Shown here: positions 28,251 through 36,550 of the stretch, piece after piece | Layout of the letters: every line of letters begins with the position of its first letter | Numbering within the stretch: the stretch's first letter is position 1 | DNA from: Ga0077527 sp964433345 | Lineage (GTDB): Bacteria; Pseudomonadota; Gammaproteobacteria; Burkholderiales; SG8-41 | Reading direction: 5' to 3' | Assembly (NCBI GenBank): GCA_964433345.1 | Contig: CAYSQJ010000005.1 | Span: 296,771-360,770, forward strand | Length of the DNA: 64,000 nt | The notes under the pieces: model-generated | Told to the model about the DNA's origin: nothing | The model's database searches: none | What the model saw: only the letters and a program-made list of their open reading frames with translations | Translations under genes and position numbers: made by a program

Positions 28251-29141
28251 TCAGTGGCTGCCTGATTTCAGCCAGTTTGCCGGCAACATCACGGCATCAG
28301 CATCACCCAGCCCGTTGCGCGCGGCTTCGTCGAAGCATTCCAGCGCGCGTGCCGTGAGCGGCAGCTCGTCGTAGCCGAGCGCACGGGCTTCCTCGACCAT
28401 CGTCGCCATGTCCTTGCGGATGGAATCGATGTTGAAGGTGGTGTTCGCGGGTGCCTTGCCGCGCATCGCATCGGCGAGCATGCCGCCGCGGGTTTTCAGT
28501 ATGTTCGGCCCTCCCGAGCTGTCGGCGAAGATGCTGATCAGCCGCTCCGGTTCCAGTCCCAGGGGCTGGCACAAGGCCAGTGCTTCCCCGACCGCCTGCC
28601 AATAGACCAGCAAGGGCAGGTTGACGGCCAGCTTGAGACTGGCGCCGGCGCCGACAGCGCCGACATGTTCGATGCGGCGGCAAAGCTGCTCCAGCACCGG
28701 GCGCGCGCGTTCGAGATCGGCCGCGTTGCCGCCGACAAAGCCGAGCAGCTTGCCTTCGCGCGCGGGTCCGGTGGTGCCGCCCACCGGACAATCAATCATC
28801 GTTGCCCCCTTGTTGCCGATCCGCGCGGCAAGGGCGCGCCCGGTTTCCGGACGGACGGTGCTCATCTCGACGAACAGCTTGCCCTTGATGTCTCCGGAAA
28901 GAAGACCGTCGGGCGTGTCATAGGCGGCAGCGATGGCCCGGGCATCGGTCAGTATCGACAGGACAATGTCAGAGCCGGCCGCCAGTTGCGCCGGTGTTGC
29001 TGCTACCAAGGCGCCAAGAGGTGCGAGCGCTTCGGCCTTCGACCGCGTGCGATTCCAGACGCCTACCCGGTGTCCGTGCTCCAGCAGCCGTTGTGCGATT
29101 GCAGTGCCCATCCTGCCGATGCCTGCGATGCCGATGTTCAT
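28251..29141 (-). CDS. NAD(P)-dependent 3-hydroxyisobutyrate dehydrogenase-like oxidoreductase
   Basis: 296 residues. The Rossmann motif GIAGIGRMGTAIAQRLLEHG opens the protein, the substrate-binding DCPVGGTTGPAREGKL lies near residue 118, and the catalytic-lysine region is GAGASLKLAVNLPLL (about residues 165-180). The family reduces or oxidises beta-hydroxyacids such as 3-hydroxyisobutyrate, tartronate semialdehyde or succinate semialdehyde, and sequence alone does not choose between them. It is convergent with the Bug receptor gene and divergent from tRNA-Arg. Confidence 0.88.
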   Translation of the reverse strand: MNIGIAGIGRMGTAIAQRLLEHGHRVGVWNRTRSKAEALAPLGALVAATPAQLAAGSDIVLSILTDARAIAAAYDTPDGLLSGDIKGKLFVEMSTVRPETGRALAARIGNKGATMIDCPVGGTTGPAREGKLLGFVGGNAADLERARPVLEQLCRRIEHVGAVGAGASLKLAVNLPLLVYWQAVGEALALCQPLGLEPERLISIFADSSGGPNILKTRGGMLADAMRGKAPANTTFNIDSIRKDMATMVEEARALGYDELPLTARALECFDEAARNGLGDADAVMLPANWLKSGSH

Positions 29142-29215
29142 GCCATGCTCCGTCGGGGGTTCACGGCCCGCATGCTATCAAAAGCGGATGCGGCATCTGT
29201 CCCCAAAAAATGGGC

Positions 29216-29245
29216 TTGGGACGCGACAAATGTTTTTGCTATAAT
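29216..29245 (+). promoter_or_regulatory. sigma-70 promoter of tRNA-Arg
   Basis: TTGGGA (29216-29221), 18 bases, then a perfect TATAAT (29240-29245), 12 bases ahead of the tRNA gene. The C-rich sequence after the -10 resembles stable RNA promoters. Confidence 0.75.
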
Positions 29246-29257
29246 CCGCCCCCTTGA

Positions 29258-29334
29258 GCGGCCGTAGCTCATCTGGATAGAGTACTTGGCTACGAACCAA
29301 GGGGTAGGGGGTTCGAATCCCTCCGGCCGCGCCA
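29258..29334 (+). tRNA. tRNA-Arg (anticodon ACG)
   Basis: Acceptor stem GCGGCCG pairs with CGGCCGC, with GCCA at the end. Anticodon stem CTTGG/CCAAG encloses CTACGAA with ACG at 29292-29294. The first anticodon base would be deaminated to inosine, as is known for bacterial tRNA-Arg(ACG). Confidence 0.97.
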
Positions 29335-29343
29335 GATGTACCA

Positions 29344-29374
29344 GGGCCCGCGATGCGAATCGCGGGCCCTTTTT
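29344..29374 (+). terminator. terminator after tRNA-Arg
   Basis: Perfect 11-base stem GGGCCCGCGAT (29344-29354) with ATCGCGGGCCC (29359-29369), a four-base loop, then TTTTT. It ends the single tRNA transcript. Confidence 0.9.
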
Positions 29375-29472
29375 AATGCCTGATCCATGGATGGCCGTTT
29401 TACGCGACCGTCTCTTGCTGCTAACGTGGCGGGCGCATTCTGCGTCCTGTCCTGAGAAAAATGGGAGTATCC

Positions 29473-30345
29473 ATGAGCCATCTGCGCCATACCGAACAAC
29501 GCAACCGTTTTCGCGCCATGCTCGGCGGCAGCCAGTGCCTGTCACCGGCGAGTGTCTATGACCCGCTTTCGGCGCGCGTTGCCGAAAGCGTCGGCTACCG
29601 CCTGGGCATCCTCGCGGGTTCGGTGTCGTCGAACACCACGCTGGCCGCGCCCGACCTGATCCTGCTGACGCTGACCGACTTCGCCGACCAGGTACGACGC
29701 ATCATGCGCGTCAGCGATCTGAGCCTGCTGGTGGACGCCGACCACGGTTACGGCAACGCGCTGAATGTGATGCGCACGGTGCAGGAACTGGAGCATGCCG
29801 GCGTGTCTGCGATGAGCATCGAGGACACCTCGCTGCCGATCCGCTTTGCCCAGCCGGAAGGCAAGGACGAGCTGATTTCCGTTCCCGAAATGGTGGGCAA
29901 GCTGAAGGCGGCGGTGGCGGCACGGCGTGACCCGTCGACGGTGATCGCCGGGCGCACCGCGGCACTGAAGGTCGAAGGAACGGAGAAAACCGTGGAGCGG
30001 GTCAAGGCATACGCGGCCTGCGGCGTGGACTGCATTTTCGTGATCGGCGTGGAAACGGCAGAGCAGGTGCAGGCGGTGCACGAGGCATCGAAGCTGCCGG
30101 TGATCGTCGGCCCCGGCAAGACCACGGCGTCCCGCGAGGATTTCGCGAAAGCCGGTGCCCGCGTGCTGCTGCAGGGACATCAGCCGGTGGCTGCTGCGGT
30201 CAAGGCGCTGCGTGAGGTTTATGCGCATTTTTACGGTGGCGGGGCGGCAGCAGACCTCAAGGACAAGGTTGCCCCGGCGAAGGAAATGGATGCGCTGGTG
30301 GCGAACGAGACCTACCGGAACCACATCCGCGAGTTCATGCGCTGA
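29473..30345 (+). CDS. isocitrate lyase/PEP mutase family protein, oxaloacetate decarboxylase-like
   Basis: 290 residues from the ATG at 29473, with GGGAG ten bases ahead. The TIM-barrel active-site segments are SLLVDADHGYGNALNVMRTV and AMSIEDTSLP, which carry the metal-binding Asp and Glu of the PEP mutase/isocitrate lyase superfamily. The H-G-Y-G-N and S-I-E-D-T pattern fits the PA4872-type oxaloacetate decarboxylases rather than methylisocitrate lyase, which has a different loop. It would convert oxaloacetate to pyruvate and CO2 in the cytoplasm. No operon partner is evident; the next gene is convergent. Confidence 0.8.
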   Translation: MSHLRHTEQRNRFRAMLGGSQCLSPASVYDPLSARVAESVGYRLGILAGSVSSNTTLAAPDLILLTLTDFADQVRRIMRVSDLSLLVDADHGYGNALNVMRTVQELEHAGVSAMSIEDTSLPIRFAQPEGKDELISVPEMVGKLKAAVAARRDPSTVIAGRTAALKVEGTEKTVERVKAYAACGVDCIFVIGVETAEQVQAVHEASKLPVIVGPGKTTASREDFAKAGARVLLQGHQPVAAAVKALREVYAHFYGGGAAADLKDKVAPAKEMDALVANETYRNHIREFMR

Positions 30346-30369
30346 TCTGCGGCCGGCAGTGGCCGCGGT

Positions 30370-31488
30370 TCAGGCCGCGTCCTGTCGTGCCGGGGATCCG
30401 AGTGCCGCATTGACCTGCGGCATCACTTTTTCCGCCATCAGTTCCATCGAGCGCCTCGCCAGCGCCGGATCGACCCAGTCCATGCCGGCATAGACGATTT
30501 CGCCGAAGTCGCCGGCTTCCTCGCGCAGCGCGAGAATCTGTTCGGCGACGCTGTCCGGCGTGCCGCAGATGACCAGCCGGTCGACCATGTAGTCGGTGGT
30601 CAGTTCGCAGTCATCCTGTTCAGGGTTTGTCTTGAAAATGGCATGGCGCTTCGAGATCAGCATCTTGCGCAGCAGCAGGTCCCAGTAATAGCGGTATGGG
30701 CTGGCGCTGTCCTCCAGCGCATAGCGCCGGGCCGTGCGTTCGTCATCGGCCACAAAAATGGTGCGCGCAATGCGCCAGTCGGCCGGATCGGCGGTCTGGC
30801 CGGCGCGCTGCTTGCCCTCTACGTAGTTGCTCCAGTGCGAAGACAGGTATTGCGACAGCAGGAAATTGGCCGACAACGGATGGAAGTCGCGTTCGCCCAT
30901 GGCAATGACGCCCTTCGAGCCCGGAGCGACCACGGTGCCGACGATTTCCGGGCGCGGTTTCTGGTAGGGCTTGTACATCGCACCCCGGCCGATGGCGGCA
31001 TTCTGCGTGGTGGCGGTTGAGACCTTGAAGCGGTTGCCGGGCAGGTCGATGTCGTAGGGTGCGTCGCCTTCCCAGATCGCCAGGATCACATCGATGGCCT
31101 CGGCGAACAGCCGGTTGCGGTCCTCGGAGAGCATGCCCAGTGCCTCGGCGTCGGAAGGCAGGGCGCCGGGGCTGACGCCGAAGATGAAGCGGCCGCGCGC
31201 GAGGTGATCGAACATCGCGGCATGTGCTGCGATCAGCACAGGGTGTGAATGCGACAGGTTGGAGGTGCCGGTGGCGAGCTTGATGGCCTGCGTCTGGTGG
31301 ATAAGGGTCGCCAGGAAAATGAAACTGTTGCTGACATTCTCCGAAGGTTCGGTCAGGTGCTCGCCGACGAAGGCGTCGTGGAAACCCAGCCGGTCGGCAA
31401 GGATGATGGCCTCGCGGTCTTCCTGCAGCGTCACCGCCGGCGGACGATGTGCCGGATGCAGCGGCATCGTGAAATAGCCGAGACGCAT
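30370..31488 (-). CDS. LLM-class flavin-dependent oxidoreductase (luciferase-like)
   Basis: 372 residues. The start MRLGYFTMPLHPAHRP and segments AIILADRLGFHDAFVGEHLT and RGRFIFGVSPGALPSDAEALGM are typical of bacterial luciferase-like monooxygenases that use reduced FMN. The C-terminal VICGTPDSVAEQILALREEAGDFGEIV is also standard. The oxidised substrate cannot be told. It is divergent from the FlK-like thioesterase gene, and the 83 bases between them should hold both promoters. Confidence 0.88.
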   Translation of the reverse strand: MRLGYFTMPLHPAHRPPAVTLQEDREAIILADRLGFHDAFVGEHLTEPSENVSNSFIFLATLIHQTQAIKLATGTSNLSHSHPVLIAAHAAMFDHLARGRFIFGVSPGALPSDAEALGMLSEDRNRLFAEAIDVILAIWEGDAPYDIDLPGNRFKVSTATTQNAAIGRGAMYKPYQKPRPEIVGTVVAPGSKGVIAMGERDFHPLSANFLLSQYLSSHWSNYVEGKQRAGQTADPADWRIARTIFVADDERTARRYALEDSASPYRYYWDLLLRKMLISKRHAIFKTNPEQDDCELTTDYMVDRLVICGTPDSVAEQILALREEAGDFGEIVYAGMDWVDPALARRSMELMAEKVMPQVNAALGSPARQDAA

Positions 31489-31571
31489 GGCGTTCCTTGC
31501 TCCTGGGCGGCTTTGGGGGAATGCGATTCAATGTAACATCGGCCTGTCGCCAACCGCAACGAAAGCCGCCG

Positions 31572-31988
31572 ATGGATCTTGACGCGATGAAACCGGGCCT
31601 GCAAGGCTCCACCGAAATCATGGTCGGCACGCGCGATACCGCACCCCATGTCGGCAGCGGCAAGATCAAGGTACTGGCGACGCCGGTGCTGGTGATGCTG
31701 CTGGAGGAAGCGGCGCTGAATGCCGTGGAGGGTTTGCTGCCTGCCGGTCATCAGACCGTCGGCACCCGTCTTGATGTCAGCCACACCGCGGCCACGCCGG
31801 TGGGCATGCGGGTGTACGCGCATGCCGAGGTGACGAGGGTCGAAGGGCGCAAACTCGTCTTCAGGGTGTGGGCCGAAGACGAGGTGGAGCGCATTGGCGA
31901 GGGACTGCATGAGCGGATCATCGTCAACGTCGGTCGTTTCGACGTCCGCACGCAGGACAAGGTGGCCCGGGTATTGTCAAAAAAATGA
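31572..31988 (+). CDS. FlK-type hot-dog thioesterase
   Basis: 138 residues from the ATG at 31572. The hot-dog fold segment VLATPVLVMLLEEAALNAV and the later LDVSHTAATPVG place T37, E45 and H71 at exactly the spacing of the FlK catalytic triad (Thr42, Glu50, His76). FlK hydrolyses fluoroacetyl-CoA in Streptomyces, but most bacterial homologues have unknown acyl-CoA substrates, so only a thioesterase is claimed. A longer frame from 31497 includes the divergent promoter region and is rejected. The stop TGA lies within AT-rich element R4. Confidence 0.82.
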   Translation: MDLDAMKPGLQGSTEIMVGTRDTAPHVGSGKIKVLATPVLVMLLEEAALNAVEGLLPAGHQTVGTRLDVSHTAATPVGMRVYAHAEVTRVEGRKLVFRVWAEDEVERIGEGLHERIIVNVGRFDVRTQDKVARVLSKK

Positions 31989-32015
31989 TTTAAAAACAAT
32001 AAGTTATTGTTTTTT
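31979..32015 (+). repeat. AT-rich palindromic element R4 with IHF-type cores
   Basis: Spans the ends of two convergent genes. It contains a perfect 11-base inverted repeat, AAAAACAATAA (31992-32002) and TTATTGTTTTT (32004-32014), around a single G. Each strand has one near-consensus IHF core (plus 31994-32006, minus 32000-32012, one mismatch each). ATTTAAAAACAA is shared with R8. It could also act as a weak bidirectional terminator. Confidence 0.6.
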
Positions 32016-32288
32016 CTCGGGCCGCTCGTCGGTAATTGCGGTTTCGATGACGGTGTATTCGCCTTCGACCCAGGTGTCAGTGGTCTCGCGCCGCAGCTTG
32101 CGTTGCAGCCACCACCAGCGGATCAGGATGATGCCGGCCAGTATGGCGCCGGCAATCAGCGCGATGCCGATGAAAAAGAAGGCGGCGACCAGAACGACCA
32201 GGCCAAGCGCGAAAAAAACAATGCGTTCGAGCAGGCCGGCCTGAGGACGGTTGATGAAGCGGATCTGCGGTCCCTGTTGCTGATTCAT
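32004..32288 (-). CDS. small two-helix membrane protein
   Basis: 94 residues. After a short polar start (MNQQQGPQIRFINRPQ) there are two closely spaced hydrophobic helices (ERIVFFALGLVVLVAAFFFI and ALIAGAILAGIILIRW), then a basic and acidic tail (LQRKLRRETTDTWVEGEY). I recognise no family function. It is convergent with the thioesterase gene and its stop lies inside R4. It is encoded on the same strand as, and 52 bases behind, the NYN-domain gene, so it may share that transcript. Confidence 0.6.
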   Translation of the reverse strand: MNQQQGPQIRFINRPQAGLLERIVFFALGLVVLVAAFFFIGIALIAGAILAGIILIRWWWLQRKLRRETTDTWVEGEYTVIETAITDERPEKKQ

Positions 32289-32340
32289 GAGGTGATTTAG
32301 GTCGGGTCAAAAAGTTTCGACCGCGCCGATGACCGGGCGT

Positions 32341-33210
32341 TCAGTAATCGGGGTTGTAGCTTTTGATGATCACGCCACCGGATTTTTCGTCAGGCTCCAG
32401 TTCAAGCAGCTTGCGGGCATGTGCTTCGTCGAGCAGTTTGCCGAAGGAGCGGAAGCCGTAATAGCTCTCGTTGAAGCCGGGCTGGCGGCGCTTCAGTGCC
32501 TGCTTGACCATCGATCCCCAGATTTTCTCCTCGGCGCCGCGCTCGGTGAACAGGGCCTCGATGGTCTCCATGACGAGATCGAGTGCTTCGGCTTTCTTGT
32601 CCCCGGACTCCTTGTCGCCGCCGTCTTTGTCGGCGCTGTCTTTGTCGGAGCTTTCGGCAGTCGATCCGGCTTTTGCGGCAGAGCCCGTACCGGCGGCGGT
32701 TTTCTTGCGGCCGCGCTGCTGCTTTTTGGCTTTCTCGCGTGCGAGATCGTCATAGAAGATGAATTCGTCGCAATTGGCGATCAACAGGTCGGATGAGGAT
32801 TTCTTGACGCCGACACCGATGACCACCTTGTTGTTCTCGCGCAGTTTCGATACCAGCGGCGAAAAATCGGAATCGCCGCTGATGATGACGAATGTGTCGA
32901 CATGGGACTTGGTGTAGCAGAGGTCCAGCGCGTCGACCACCATGCGGATATCGGCGGAATTCTTGCCCGACATGCGGACATGCGGAATCTCGATCAGTTC
33001 GAAGGCCGCTTCGTGCATGGGCTTCTTGAATTCGCGGTAACGCTCCCAGTCGCAATAGGCTTTCTTGACCACGATGTCACCCTTGAGCAGCAGCTTTTCG
33101 AGCACCTTGCGGATGTCAAAATCGGCGTACTTGGCTTCACGCACGCCAAGGGCAACGTTCTCGAAATCGCAGAACAGGGCCATGTTTTTGGTGTCGGATG
33201 CGGTGCTCAT
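32341..33210 (-). CDS. NYN-domain (LabA/DUF88) nuclease-like protein with OST-HTH/LOTUS domain
   Basis: 289 residues from the ATG at 33210, which has AGAAGGAAG just ahead; the 43-residue longer frame is not used. The NYN (PIN-like) domain carries the acidic metal-binding residues in ALFCDFENVALG (D15), SGKNSADIRMVVDAL and ISGDSDFSPLVSKLRE. A low-complexity linker of repeated D, K, S and G (near residues 175-205) leads to a C-terminal OST-HTH/LOTUS domain (GSMVKQALKRRQPGFNESYY), a known RNA-binding fold. It probably binds or cuts RNA; the target is unknown. It is divergent from the cyclase-FHA gene. Confidence 0.88.
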   Translation of the reverse strand: MSTASDTKNMALFCDFENVALGVREAKYADFDIRKVLEKLLLKGDIVVKKAYCDWERYREFKKPMHEAAFELIEIPHVRMSGKNSADIRMVVDALDLCYTKSHVDTFVIISGDSDFSPLVSKLRENNKVVIGVGVKKSSSDLLIANCDEFIFYDDLAREKAKKQQRGRKKTAAGTGSAAKAGSTAESSDKDSADKDGGDKESGDKKAEALDLVMETIEALFTERGAEEKIWGSMVKQALKRRQPGFNESYYGFRSFGKLLDEAHARKLLELEPDEKSGGVIIKSYNPDY

Positions 33211-33356
33211 GGCACTTCCTTCTCTGGCGGGGGATGCCGATTGTGAGGCTTTGCGCGGCACTTGTCGACGCGACCGAAGACCGCATTCTGACTTAAAGTT
33301 GCGGCAACATGGCTGCCGCAGCGCAACCCCGGACACCTTCCCCTGAACCCCTTGTC

Positions 33357-34271
33357 ATGTCTGAAAAATCCGATCATCTCGCAGTGCTGTTTGCCGACAT
33401 CGTTGAAAGCACTGCGCTGTACCGCAGGCTGGGTGATGTTGATGCCTTGCGCGTGGTCAGCGCCTGCCTAGATGCACTGAAGGCGGTGCTGCCTGCGCAT
33501 CGGGGCCGCCTGGTCAAACTCCTCGGCGATGCCGTGATGTGCCTTTTCCCTGACGCCGACCACGCCGTCGGCGCGGCAATGGCGATGCAGCGCAGGGTCG
33601 CGGAGTCGCGCCCGGGCGGGCTGGATCTGCAGATCCGCATCGGCCTGCACACGGGGCCGGTCGTCGTCGGAGGCGAGGACGTCTACGGCGACACGGTCAA
33701 CGTCGCGGCTTATCTGGCCGACGCGGCGACTCCCGGCCAGATCCTCATTGCCGAGTCGACGGCGGATGAGCTGACGCCGGAACTGCGTGAATCGGTGTTT
33801 CCGATTTTCGACGCCGTGCTCAAGGACACCCTGGCACCGACCGCCGTCTGCGAGGCACGGTGGCGCGACGACCTTGCCCTGCGCACCCACATCAACCTCC
33901 ACATCCGTCGTTCGATTCCCGGAGATGCCGGCAGCATGGTGCTGGAACTGGGGGAGCAGCAGGCACGGGTCGATCACTGGCACGCGATGCTTGCTATCGG
34001 CAGGTCACCGAAGTCCGGGCTCGTCGTTGCGCATCCCATGGCGTCGCGCCAGCACGCCACGATACGCCTGGACCGCACCCAGTTCTACCTGGTCGACCAC
34101 AGCACCAACGGGACCTTCGTCACCGGAAGCAGCGGGGAGGAAATCCATGTGGTCAGGCGGGAGATCATGCTCGAAGTCCGCGGGGAAATACGCGCCGGTT
34201 TCAGTCGCGACGATGGTGGTGGGCCCTGCATCGTGTTTCGCCGCGACCGGCGCTCGCTGTACAGGGTCTAG
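33357..34271 (+). CDS. class III nucleotide cyclase domain protein with C-terminal FHA domain
   Basis: 304 residues from the ATG at 33357. The cyclase homology domain (residues about 8-170) has metal-binding D14 (FADIVEST) and D58 (KLLGDAVM), the adenine-selecting K54, D108 (EDVYGD) and the transition-state N115 (TVNVA). The arginine normally four residues after that asparagine is Y119, so activity is doubtful. A forkhead-associated domain ends the protein (SGLVVAHPMASRQHATI, DHSTNGTFV), which would bind phosphothreonine peptides. No membrane segment is seen. It may act as a regulatory or pseudo-cyclase, or make cAMP slowly. It is divergent from the NYN gene. Confidence 0.87.
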   Translation: MSEKSDHLAVLFADIVESTALYRRLGDVDALRVVSACLDALKAVLPAHRGRLVKLLGDAVMCLFPDADHAVGAAMAMQRRVAESRPGGLDLQIRIGLHTGPVVVGGEDVYGDTVNVAAYLADAATPGQILIAESTADELTPELRESVFPIFDAVLKDTLAPTAVCEARWRDDLALRTHINLHIRRSIPGDAGSMVLELGEQQARVDHWHAMLAIGRSPKSGLVVAHPMASRQHATIRLDRTQFYLVDHSTNGTFVTGSSGEEIHVVRREIMLEVRGEIRAGFSRDDGGGPCIVFRRDRRSLYRV

Positions 34272-34314
34272 GTACAGGGTCCAGGTTCAGGGCAGGTCAG
34301 GTGTACTTGACGAT

Positions 34315-35187
34315 TCAGCCGGCGAGATCGCGCACGACGGTGCGGCCATCCCTGGCCTTGGCTCGGGCTTCCTCCGGAGATTCCCTGCCCAAAGCGGTCG
34401 CGGCAATCATTTCGTAAACGTCTGCTGCACCGAGCAGCATGCGCGGACTCAGTCCGGAGCCTTCGAAGGTTTTGGCGATCTCGTTCATTTCCGGAACCCA
34501 GCGGTAGGCTTTTGGCGGCGTGGTCACCAGCCTGCGCAGTATCCAGTCCAGGTTGTCGGCGGCTGTCTCGCGCAGTTCGCGATCCAGCGCTTCGTCGACG
34601 CCGAGGCGGCGCGCGGCGACCAGCATTTCCACACCGAGCGCCACGGCTGCCTTGGAATACGAGGCGTAACACATCTTGAGCGCGGAAGCGTCGCCAATGC
34701 GGTCGCCGAGTATGCGCACGTCCACCCGCGGGCTGGCCAGCTGCTCAATGAGCGCCGCGCCGGGGCCGGAAGCATAGAAGTGCATGGAGGCCTTGCCGCG
34801 CGGCGGGGGGCCGATGATTCCGGCGTCAATGCAGGTGCCGCCTGCGGCGCGGATGATGCCGTCGATTTCGTGCATGGTCTGCGGCGAGATTGCGTTGCAG
34901 TCGACGAACACGGGGTGTCGGCCGCTTTCCTGCATCGCGGCGGCCACGGTCTGCGCGTTGTCGATGGCGGCGCCCGGATTGAGTATCGACAGCACGATGT
35001 CGCAGTCTTCAACCAGCCTGCGTATCGAGCCGCAGTCGATCAGTCCAGCTTCGCGGGCAAGGCCGCGGGTACGGTCGCTGCGACCGTCGAGCGCGGTGCA
35101 TGCCCGCAGTCCGATTTCCTTCAGTGTCCCGGCGACTGCCTGGCCCATGTCACCCGGGCTGACGATTCCGACGCTTTGCAGTTTCAT
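34315..35187 (-). CDS. NAD(P)-binding oxidoreductase with DUF1932 C-terminus
   Basis: 290 residues from the ATG at 35187. The Rossmann start KLQSVGIVSPGDMGQAVAGTL and VLSILNPGAAIDNAQTVA resemble 6-phosphogluconate/3-hydroxyisobutyrate dehydrogenases, and GIIGPPPRGKASMHFYASG with LKMCYASYSKAAVALGVEML matches the DUF1932 version of the C-terminal helical domain. The substrate is unknown. This is the second beta-hydroxyacid-dehydrogenase-like gene in the window, only distantly similar to the one at 28251. It is convergent with the cyclase gene. Confidence 0.82.
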   Translation of the reverse strand: MKLQSVGIVSPGDMGQAVAGTLKEIGLRACTALDGRSDRTRGLAREAGLIDCGSIRRLVEDCDIVLSILNPGAAIDNAQTVAAAMQESGRHPVFVDCNAISPQTMHEIDGIIRAAGGTCIDAGIIGPPPRGKASMHFYASGPGAALIEQLASPRVDVRILGDRIGDASALKMCYASYSKAAVALGVEMLVAARRLGVDEALDRELRETAADNLDWILRRLVTTPPKAYRWVPEMNEIAKTFEGSGLSPRMLLGAADVYEMIAATALGRESPEEARAKARDGRTVVRDLAG

Positions 35188-35337
35188 GGCTGTTTTGTCC
35201 GCTTCTTGCAGATGGATGATGCGATAAAATACCTGCAGCCCCTCCCATCCAACAAGAAGATTCTTTGCCCGCAATGCGGATTTCCAGATCCGCCGGCAGC
35301 CCGTACCCGGGGCTTATGCCGGCGCAGGCCTGACAAC

Positions 35338-36507
35338 ATGCTGGCCCCCATTTTCCGCATCGTATTGCTCAGCGTGCTGACGCACACTGCCTACAAGGGC
35401 AGCAAGGTGCTGATGTCGCTTTCCGCGCTCGACATGGGTGCGAACGAATTTTTCGTCGGCCTGCTGTTTTCGACCTATGCCTTGTTTCCACTGCTGCTTT
35501 CCATCTATGCCGGCAAGGTTTCGGACCGCATCGGTTTCCGCCTGCCGATGCTTTTCGGGTCGTTGGGCTTGCTCCTTGCCTTGCTGCTGCCTTTTCTTTT
35601 TCCGCGCCTCGAAGTGCTCTATGTCTCCGCGGGACTGATCGGCTGTTGTTACATTTTTTATACGGTGGCCGTGCAGCACCTGATCGGCACTCTGGGGGAC
35701 GGTCTCGATCGGACACGCAACTACAGCTGGTTCAGCCTCGGCATCGGTATCACGGCTCTGCTGGGTCCGACATCGGCCGGCTTCCTGATCGATGCGGTGG
35801 GCCACCGGATGACTTTTGCAGTGATGGCGGCGATGCCGGTGGTGCCGGTGCTGCTGCTTGGGCTGTCGGCGGGGTGGCTGCCCGCAACACACCAGCCTTC
35901 AGCGAGCAAGGCGGAAAAGGCGCAGCATCGCGTCGGCGACCTTGTGCGCAACCGGCCGCTGCGCCGCGCGCTGATTACCGCGGGCATCATCGAGACCGGG
36001 CTGGAACTCTACAACCTGCTGCTGCCGATCTATGGCCACAAAATCGGTCTAAGTGCCTCCGAAATCGGGCTGATCCTCGGCGGGTTCGGTTTTGCGCTGC
36101 TGGTCGTGCGTTCGGTGATGCCGCACCTGGTCAAGCGTTCCAGCGAGGAGCGGGTGCTCGCGGCATCGCTGATTCTGGCCACCGCAGTGTGCCTGGTGTT
36201 TCCCTTTGTGACGAGCTTTGCGGCCTTGCTGGTCATATCCTTCGTTCTCGGACTCGGGCTGGGCTGCGGCAGTCCGTTGTCGATGCTGCTGGCGTACAAC
36301 CGGGCGCCCTCGGGACGTTCCGGCGAGGCCATGGGGTTGCGGCAGATGGTCAACAAGGGTACGGAGGTTTTGGTGCCATTCGTTTTCGGCACTCTCAGTA
36401 CGGCGCTCGGAATGGTGCCGGTGTTCTGGCTGGACGCGGGGCTGCTGGCAGTAGCTGCTGCGCTGATGCACCGCGATGCCGCTGCAGCGAAACCGCCTCC
36501 GGTCTGA
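35338..36507 (+). CDS. MFS transporter
   Basis: 389 residues from the ATG at 35338. About 11-12 membrane helices are visible, with the loop-2 motif AGKVSDRIGFRLPMLFGSLG. A long open frame reaches far upstream through the neighbouring genes but is a shadow; MLAPIFRIVLLSVLTHTAYK is the sensible start, with no strong ribosome-binding site. The substrate cannot be told. It is divergent from the DUF1932 gene, and the promoter region includes GATAAAAT near 35222. AT-rich element R5 lies 43 bases after the stop. Confidence 0.85.
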   Translation: MLAPIFRIVLLSVLTHTAYKGSKVLMSLSALDMGANEFFVGLLFSTYALFPLLLSIYAGKVSDRIGFRLPMLFGSLGLLLALLLPFLFPRLEVLYVSAGLIGCCYIFYTVAVQHLIGTLGDGLDRTRNYSWFSLGIGITALLGPTSAGFLIDAVGHRMTFAVMAAMPVVPVLLLGLSAGWLPATHQPSASKAEKAQHRVGDLVRNRPLRRALITAGIIETGLELYNLLLPIYGHKIGLSASEIGLILGGFGFALLVVRSVMPHLVKRSSEERVLAASLILATAVCLVFPFVTSFAALLVISFVLGLGLGCGSPLSMLLAYNRAPSGRSGEAMGLRQMVNKGTEVLVPFVFGTLSTALGMVPVFWLDAGLLAVAAALMHRDAAAAKPPPV

Positions 36508-36550
36508 GAATGCGCGGCGCCGGGCTGTGCAGTCCTTCGGCCGCCGATTT

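Noticed and set aside
33787..36507. Very long plus-strand open frame of 906 codons
   Set aside because: Its first 517 codons run through the cyclase and antisense to the DUF1932 gene. Only the part from the ATG at 35338 looks like a protein (an MFS transporter).
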